A stretch of 11,371 nucleotides of DNA from Sphingobacteriia bacterium (lineage in GTDB: Bacteria; Bacteroidota; Bacteroidia; UBA7662). Positions within the stretch are counted from its first letter, which is position 1. Each line of letters begins with the position of its first letter. The stretch lies in contig RFPG01000027.1 in the NCBI GenBank assembly GCA_009926245.1, positions 1-11,371 on the forward strand, in the 5' to 3' direction. The notes under the pieces were generated by a model. The model did not search any database. It was not told the origin of the DNA and saw only the letters and a list, made by a program, of their open reading frames with translations. Positions 7,936-11,371 of the stretch are shown in pieces. Both the position numbers and the translations under genes were made by a program.

Positions 7936-7962
7936 CAAAATTAGGAACAAAATCCGTGCCAA
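7936..7962 (-). promoter_or_regulatory. Candidate Bacteroidota-type promoter of the clpC operon
   Basis: On the minus strand the segment 7943-7936 reads TAATTTTG, an exact match to the TAnnTTTG -7 element used by the primary sigma factor of Bacteroidota. A TTG at 7962-7960, 16 bases upstream, can serve as the -33 element. Transcription would begin near 7930, leaving a leader of only about 10 bases before the clpC ATG at 7920. That leader is C-rich and has no Shine-Dalgarno sequence, which is normal in this phylum. The rest of the 104-base gap (7921-8024) contains only a weak 5-bp hairpin. The call rests on motif and position only. Confidence 0.45.
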
Positions 7963-8024
7963 GGGGTTTTATCCTCCCTCAAATAGGTGCATCCGCTCCC
8001 CTCCTTCGAAGGGGCTAAGACCCT

Positions 8025-10214
8025 TTAAGGACGACTGATCAGCACCCGGGCCGTACCCAATCCGTCTTTATGCAAAACTTCGAGGAGGTACATCCCCCGG
8101 TTCCAGGTCCCGGTTTCCAGTTTAATGGGCGCCAGACCAGGTTCCAAGACCTTTTGATCGGACCAAACCGTCCTTCCGCTGGCATCCATGACCCGAATCC
8201 GAACATCGCCGGCGTTTTTCAGCGGAATTTCCAGGTACAATTGGTCCGTAGCTGGGTTGGGATACGCTTTGATGGCTGATTCTTCCCAACGCCCCAAAGG
8301 ACGCACCGATGTCCCGGTGGAAGTCCCAAAGCCGTCCACATCGCTGCGATTCCGAGGCTGTAATTTCCAGTTACTGAAATTAAAGGTCAAAATGCCTTGG
8401 ATAAAGTTCAAACGCTGACGGAATGTCAGGGAATCCGTGTTGAAGTTCTGGCCCAAATCGAGGCTGGACAAGGTAACTCCACCCCGAACCCTCAGACCAC
8501 TGGCCTGCGAAGAATCCGGATAGATGCTGAATTCCCCAAAATTGGAAGGAGCATCGGGGTTTTGGTTTACCACATAAACCGAATCAAAAATCAAGAGGGA
8601 AGATTCGTGAGGCTCGGTGTAATTGTAACGACGCGCAATAACAGAATCAATGGGCACCCTGAAGGCCTGGTAGGGCTGACCAGGAGCAATGTAGTCGTAG
8701 TCCAATACCTCCAAGGTCGTTATCCCAAAATCCTCCACCACCAACGCTTTTTTGATCCAAATACTGTCCCCACGAAGCCGGGTATCAATATCGGTGGACC
8801 CGTTGTTATCGGGGCGCAGGGTAATCCCTGTCCACGGACCAACCCCATCTTGGAAAATAATCCGACCATAATCCGAAGGATCCAAGGTGGACATAATGCG
8901 TCCACGCAATTGCATGCTGTCCAAAACGACATCGGCAAAGATGGAACGGCCTCCAACGACCGGGGTTTCCTGAATCTCGGATACCCGGTTGATGCCCCCG
9001 TTCATGACCCTAAACAAGCCAAAGGACTGAATGGTATCGGGTTGCACACCGTTGTTATTTTGGTTATCGGTTGCGCGGATGTAATAGTGGTAATACGCCC
9101 CGTTCTGGGTGAAAACCGAGCCCGGAATGGTCGCCTGAAAAGAATCCGGGGCCACCAAGGTCATGGGCAAGGAATCGTAAACCCCACCGCTTACACCGGG
9201 GGCATAAAAAAGCTTGGCGGAGGATACCGAGCCATCCAAGTCGACAATACGGGCCCCAATGGTAACCGGATTGGAGGTTCTGGGGACCGCTGGAGTCGCT
9301 TTCCATCGACTAATGAAAGGAGGAGAGGCCATGACCGCACCCAAATCAGAGGGCGTCAGGGGAATAATTTCGTAACGAGGGTACAGGGTTCCAAAATTGG
9401 TTTCGGTGATCACACCGCGCATGTGCGAAAAGACCTTGCCCTGCTGTACAAAAACCGGAGCACCTGGATTGGGTGGAACGGATGCCGTGGAAGACACAAA
9501 CGGCGGACGGAAAAAACGAACCGCATCCCGAACATTGATCTCGGACCCAGAAGCATCTCGAAGCATCCAACTCACCCGTCCTCCACTGAACGTGCTGACA
9601 TTGGTCACCAAAACATTGTTAAACTGAACATACATGCCCTCGTAACCCTCTCCGGTTGGCTTTTGGATTTGCTGAGGAACGGCCGGGTTGTTGGGATCGT
9701 AAACCATGAACAAATTCATGAAGGAAGGGCGAGGTGCCGGTGGGGTCGCAAAACCCAAAACCGAACTGGCCACCCCAATCAAATTCAACTGGGTTTCCCC
9801 TGAATTGGGGGAGGCATCTTGGTACTCCGCCACCACCCCGGTGCATTCAACAATGTTCCCTACTTGAAAATTGCTAAAAAAGCCCACGGCCGAAGAATCG
9901 GCCAGGTTAGGCAGACGGACCAAGAGTCCCTTCCAGACCCCATCGGCCAAGCCCATGGTATCCACCAGGTAGGTCGCCTTCCAACTGGTGCTCAAGGCAT
10001 GGTCCCTGGGGTTTAGAATCACCAAGCCCCGAACCCGGACCGTGTCCCCGGCGTACCTCGACAAGGTTTTGCCGGTCAATAGCGTATCGGGATGCACCCA
10101 TTGGATGGAATCGATGGAACGCAGGGGGAAACCCTGACCCATGGCCTGTGGCAGGAAGCCAAGTCCGAGCAAAAAGGTTGCCAAGGCGATAAAGGAAGGA
10201 AATTTCAAACGCAT
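8025..10214 (-). CDS. Secreted multi-domain protein with T9SS type A C-terminal sorting domain
   Basis: The 729-residue product starts with a clear signal peptide (MRLKFPSFIALATFLLGLGF, then LPQAMG, cleavage likely near residue 26-28). It ends in a type IX secretion sorting domain (about 650-729, AYPNPATDQLYLEI... GMYLLEVLH... ARVLISRP). It is therefore expected to cross the outer membrane through T9SS and be released or anchored at the cell surface. Between lie two similar blocks of OB-fold-like beta modules (about 52-292 and 425-627). They resemble the OB-fold modules found in secreted nuclease-like proteins. The blocks flank an Ig/FN3-like module (about 299-385, PVTIGARIVDLDGSV ... YYHYYIRATDNQNN). 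No catalytic domain is recognisable, so the function is unknown; adhesion or ligand binding is a guess. The ATG at 10214 is chosen because it begins the signal peptide; the frame runs upstream without any sequence resembling a protein N-terminus. A candidate promoter and a hairpin lie directly upstream. Confidence 0.9.
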   Translation of the reverse strand: MRLKFPSFIALATFLLGLGFLPQAMGQGFPLRSIDSIQWVHPDTLLTGKTLSRYAGDTVRVRGLVILNPRDHALSTSWKATYLVDTMGLADGVWKGLLVRLPNLADSSAVGFFSNFQVGNIVECTGVVAEYQDASPNSGETQLNLIGVASSVLGFATPPAPRPSFMNLFMVYDPNNPAVPQQIQKPTGEGYEGMYVQFNNVLVTNVSTFSGGRVSWMLRDASGSEINVRDAVRFFRPPFVSSTASVPPNPGAPVFVQQGKVFSHMRGVITETNFGTLYPRYEIIPLTPSDLGAVMASPPFISRWKATPAVPRTSNPVTIGARIVDLDGSVSSAKLFYAPGVSGGVYDSLPMTLVAPDSFQATIPGSVFTQNGAYYHYYIRATDNQNNNGVQPDTIQSFGLFRVMNGGINRVSEIQETPVVGGRSIFADVVLDSMQLRGRIMSTLDPSDYGRIIFQDGVGPWTGITLRPDNNGSTDIDTRLRGDSIWIKKALVVEDFGITTLEVLDYDYIAPGQPYQAFRVPIDSVIARRYNYTEPHESSLLIFDSVYVVNQNPDAPSNFGEFSIYPDSSQASGLRVRGGVTLSSLDLGQNFNTDSLTFRQRLNFIQGILTFNFSNWKLQPRNRSDVDGFGTSTGTSVRPLGRWEESAIKAYPNPATDQLYLEIPLKNAGDVRIRVMDASGRTVWSDQKVLEPGLAPIKLETGTWNRGMYLLEVLHKDGLGTARVLISRP

Positions 10215-10241
10215 AATCGTGGGTTTGGGGGTTGAAAATGG

Positions 10242-10270
10242 CGCTTCGTCCGGAATTGCCGGACGAAGCG
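10242..10270 (-). repeat. Perfect 12-bp inverted repeat (stem-loop) in the leader of the T9SS protein gene
   Basis: The arms 10242-10253 (CGCTTCGTCCGG) and 10259-10270 (CCGGACGAAGCG) are exactly complementary and separated by a 5-base loop (AATTG on the plus strand). On the minus strand the stem is followed by CCATTTTC, only a weak T run. It lies 27 bases upstream of the ATG at 10214 and directly downstream of a candidate -7 element. If that promoter is used, the mRNA would begin at or near the foot of this hairpin, which would suit a 5' stabilising stem-loop. The alternative is a terminator for the upstream gene ending at 10316. Confidence 0.9.
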
Positions 10271-10273
10271 TTG

Positions 10274-10307
10274 CAAAAGTAAGCTCCATGCGTAAAGTTC
10301 TTATCAA
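10274..10307 (-). promoter_or_regulatory. Candidate Bacteroidota-type promoter of the T9SS protein gene
   Basis: On the minus strand 10281-10274 reads TACTTTTG, an exact TAnnTTTG match, and the next base is C as in the extended consensus. A TTG at 10307-10305 lies 23 bases upstream as a possible -33 element, slightly far. The predicted start of transcription, about 10267-10270, falls at the base of the perfect inverted repeat. The leader downstream of the hairpin (10241-10215) is unstructured, rich in A and C, and has no Shine-Dalgarno sequence. The prediction rests on motif and position only. Confidence 0.5.
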
Positions 10308-10315
10308 TATTTGAT

Positions 10316-11371
10316 TCAAGGCCCCACCACCCAGCGGACCCAAACGGTCGTTCTGCCCGCTCTTTGGATCCCAACCCTGTAAATTCCAGGGGCCAAATCG
10401 GGACCAGGGTTGGCACCGGGCCTAAGGTGCATGCTAAGACTGCTTTGTCCGTCCCTACCCAAGACCAAGGGGTACCAGGTCAGTACCATATCCTCCTCAT
10501 CGGGTTTGATAGGGTTCCAATAAAGGTTTTGACCAAGGTGCCATGGGTTGGGACCCAAGCCCCGGATCGAACGATCGAGCGATTCTTCAAAGGAAGCTTC
10601 TGGCGTGGCTGAACTCACCAAACGCCCCCCTGGAGTGGAGCCGCATCGGTCTTTCCACTGTTTGAGTCGTGTCCTAGCGGCCAGGACCGCAGGCTCCGAT
10701 CCCCCACCTCCTTGAACGCACCACTCCATGATCTCCAAGGACCATCCGTACCAAGCATCGCGAGGGATGGAATAAGGGTTCCAGCGATGGCAGGTGACTT
10801 CCATCAATGAGCAAGTCGCATTCCATGTTTGGAGCAAGGCCTGCCTTTGGGCAGGCAAGGGGTCGTTGAGGTCCAGGGCCCCACGGTTCAACCCGTTCAG
10901 CATCGAAGTCAAGGAATCCAGATACCAAGGGGTTAAAAAAGGAATTTGACTTTCACGGAAATAAGATGAACCACCCCCCGTGGCTTGACGGGTCATGCAC
11001 AGCGCCGATGAAGAGGGAGAAACACCGCGAAGGATGACCAAGGGATTCCCATCCCAATCCAACAACGACGAAAGAGAAGGCAGATTTTGGTAAGGCATGC
11101 GGTTACCATGGGTTTCCAAACCGTACAAACCACCGGCTTGGGGCAAGAGGTACTGCAGGGCCAAACCACTCAACATTCCAGACAAAGCGGTTCCGTTCCC
11201 CGAAAATGTATTGTTACCGTTTCGGAGGTACAGTAAATCTGCTTCTTCGATGTGCAAAGCTCGACCGTTATCTCCAAAGAAATTCATCGCTCCATCCCCT
11301 AGCCAAACCTGGGTGTTTCCTGCATACCAGGCCGTTTGGTTACGGGTCCATTCATTGCACAAAGCCTCCAC
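10316..11371 (-). CDS. C-terminal part of an unrecognised, probably secreted protein (5' end outside window)
   Basis: The frame is open to the window edge, so the 351 visible residues are the end of a longer protein; the GTG at the edge is just where the sequence is cut. I do not recognise the family. The first 60 or so residues (AGNTQVWLGDGAMNFFGDNG, then LYLRNGNNTFSGNG) look like short Asn/Gly-rich repeats such as those of right-handed beta-helices. The middle (about 100-250) is rich in Trp and has several Cys (LCM, TCSLMEVTC, EWCV, DRCG), as in disulfide-bonded exported proteins. The last 70 residues (NLYWNPIKPDEED ... VLGRDGQ ... LAPGIYRVGIQRAGRTTVWV) have the rhythm of a divergent T9SS C-terminal domain. 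A YWNP in place of YPNP and a final G-I-Y-x-V-x-I strand are the main points. The stop is TGA at 10316, about 100 bases before the next gene on the same strand. Both proteins being exported suggests a cell-surface locus. Confidence 0.7.
   Translation of the reverse strand: MEALCNEWTRNQTAWYAGNTQVWLGDGAMNFFGDNGRALHIEEADLLYLRNGNNTFSGNGTALSGMLSGLALQYLLPQAGGLYGLETHGNRMPYQNLPSLSSLLDWDGNPLVILRGVSPSSSALCMTRQATGGGSSYFRESQIPFLTPWYLDSLTSMLNGLNRGALDLNDPLPAQRQALLQTWNATCSLMEVTCHRWNPYSIPRDAWYGWSLEIMEWCVQGGGGSEPAVLAARTRLKQWKDRCGSTPGGRLVSSATPEASFEESLDRSIRGLGPNPWHLGQNLYWNPIKPDEEDMVLTWYPLVLGRDGQSSLSMHLRPGANPGPDLAPGIYRVGIQRAGRTTVWVRWVVGP

Noticed and set aside
7918..7962. Longer clpC starting at the TTG at 7962
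   Set aside because: It would add 14 hydrophobic residues not seen in ClpC proteins and would overlap the candidate promoter; the ATG at 7920 gives the family N-terminus.
7998..8014. Hairpin CCCCT/AGGGG between the T9SS protein gene and clpC as a terminator
   Set aside because: The stem is only 5 bp with a 7-base loop and is followed on the minus strand by GAGCGGATG with no T run; too weak to call.
8397..9803. Long plus-strand open frame (468 codons) opposite the T9SS protein gene
   Set aside because: It lies fully antisense to a protein with a signal peptide, a YPNP sorting domain and clear beta-domain patterns. Its translation is rich in Gly, Asn, Arg and His with no domain-like pattern; it is a shadow frame.

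Overview
The window looks like chromosomal DNA of a member of the Bacteroidota, of moderately high GC. Several independent signs agree. There is a secreted protein with a type IX secretion (T9SS) type A C-terminal sorting domain carrying a YPNP motif. There is a GlmU-like sugar nucleotidyltransferase/acetyltransferase of the kind that replaces classical GlmU in this phylum. There is a fused E1-alpha/E1-beta 2-oxoacid dehydrogenase of Bacteroidota type, and a tpiA-prmA-clpS gene order that I recall from this phylum. Upstream of two genes sit exact matches to the phylum's TAnnTTTG -7 promoter element, and the starts lack Shine-Dalgarno sequences. Genus or family cannot be told from the sequence.

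Layout, left to right. 1-2124 (+): 3' part of a fused 2-oxoacid dehydrogenase E1 gene, cut by the window edge. 2130-7920 (-): a tightly packed five-gene operon read right to left, clpC - GlmU-like - tpiA - prmA - clpS, whose junctions are 4-base ATGA overlaps or gaps of 2-4 bases. 8025-10214 (-): a 729-residue secreted, multi-domain T9SS cargo protein. 10316-11371 (-): the C-terminal part of a second, probably secreted protein whose beginning lies outside the window. The two gaps longer than a few bases (7921-8024 and 10215-10315) each hold a candidate promoter, and the second also holds a perfect 12-bp inverted repeat. No RNA genes, insertion sequences, CRISPR arrays or phage genes are visible.

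How the genes fit together. The operon begins with the ClpC unfoldase and ends with ClpS, the N-degron adaptor for ClpA/ClpC-type unfoldases, so the machine and its likely adaptor are probably co-transcribed. Between them lie a cell-envelope precursor enzyme, a glycolytic enzyme and a ribosomal-protein methyltransferase. The two right-hand genes encode envelope or extracellular proteins and appear to be separate transcription units. The E1 gene converges on the operon with only 5 bases between stop codons.

Most of the window is ordinary core genome; I see no clearly new multi-gene system. The observations most worth a second look are an apparent in-frame loss of about 19 residues in the E1-beta half, the promoter-plus-hairpin leader of the T9SS protein gene, the ClpC/ClpS operon, and an internal duplication in the T9SS protein. 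Family comparisons rest on remembered family sequences, not on alignments.
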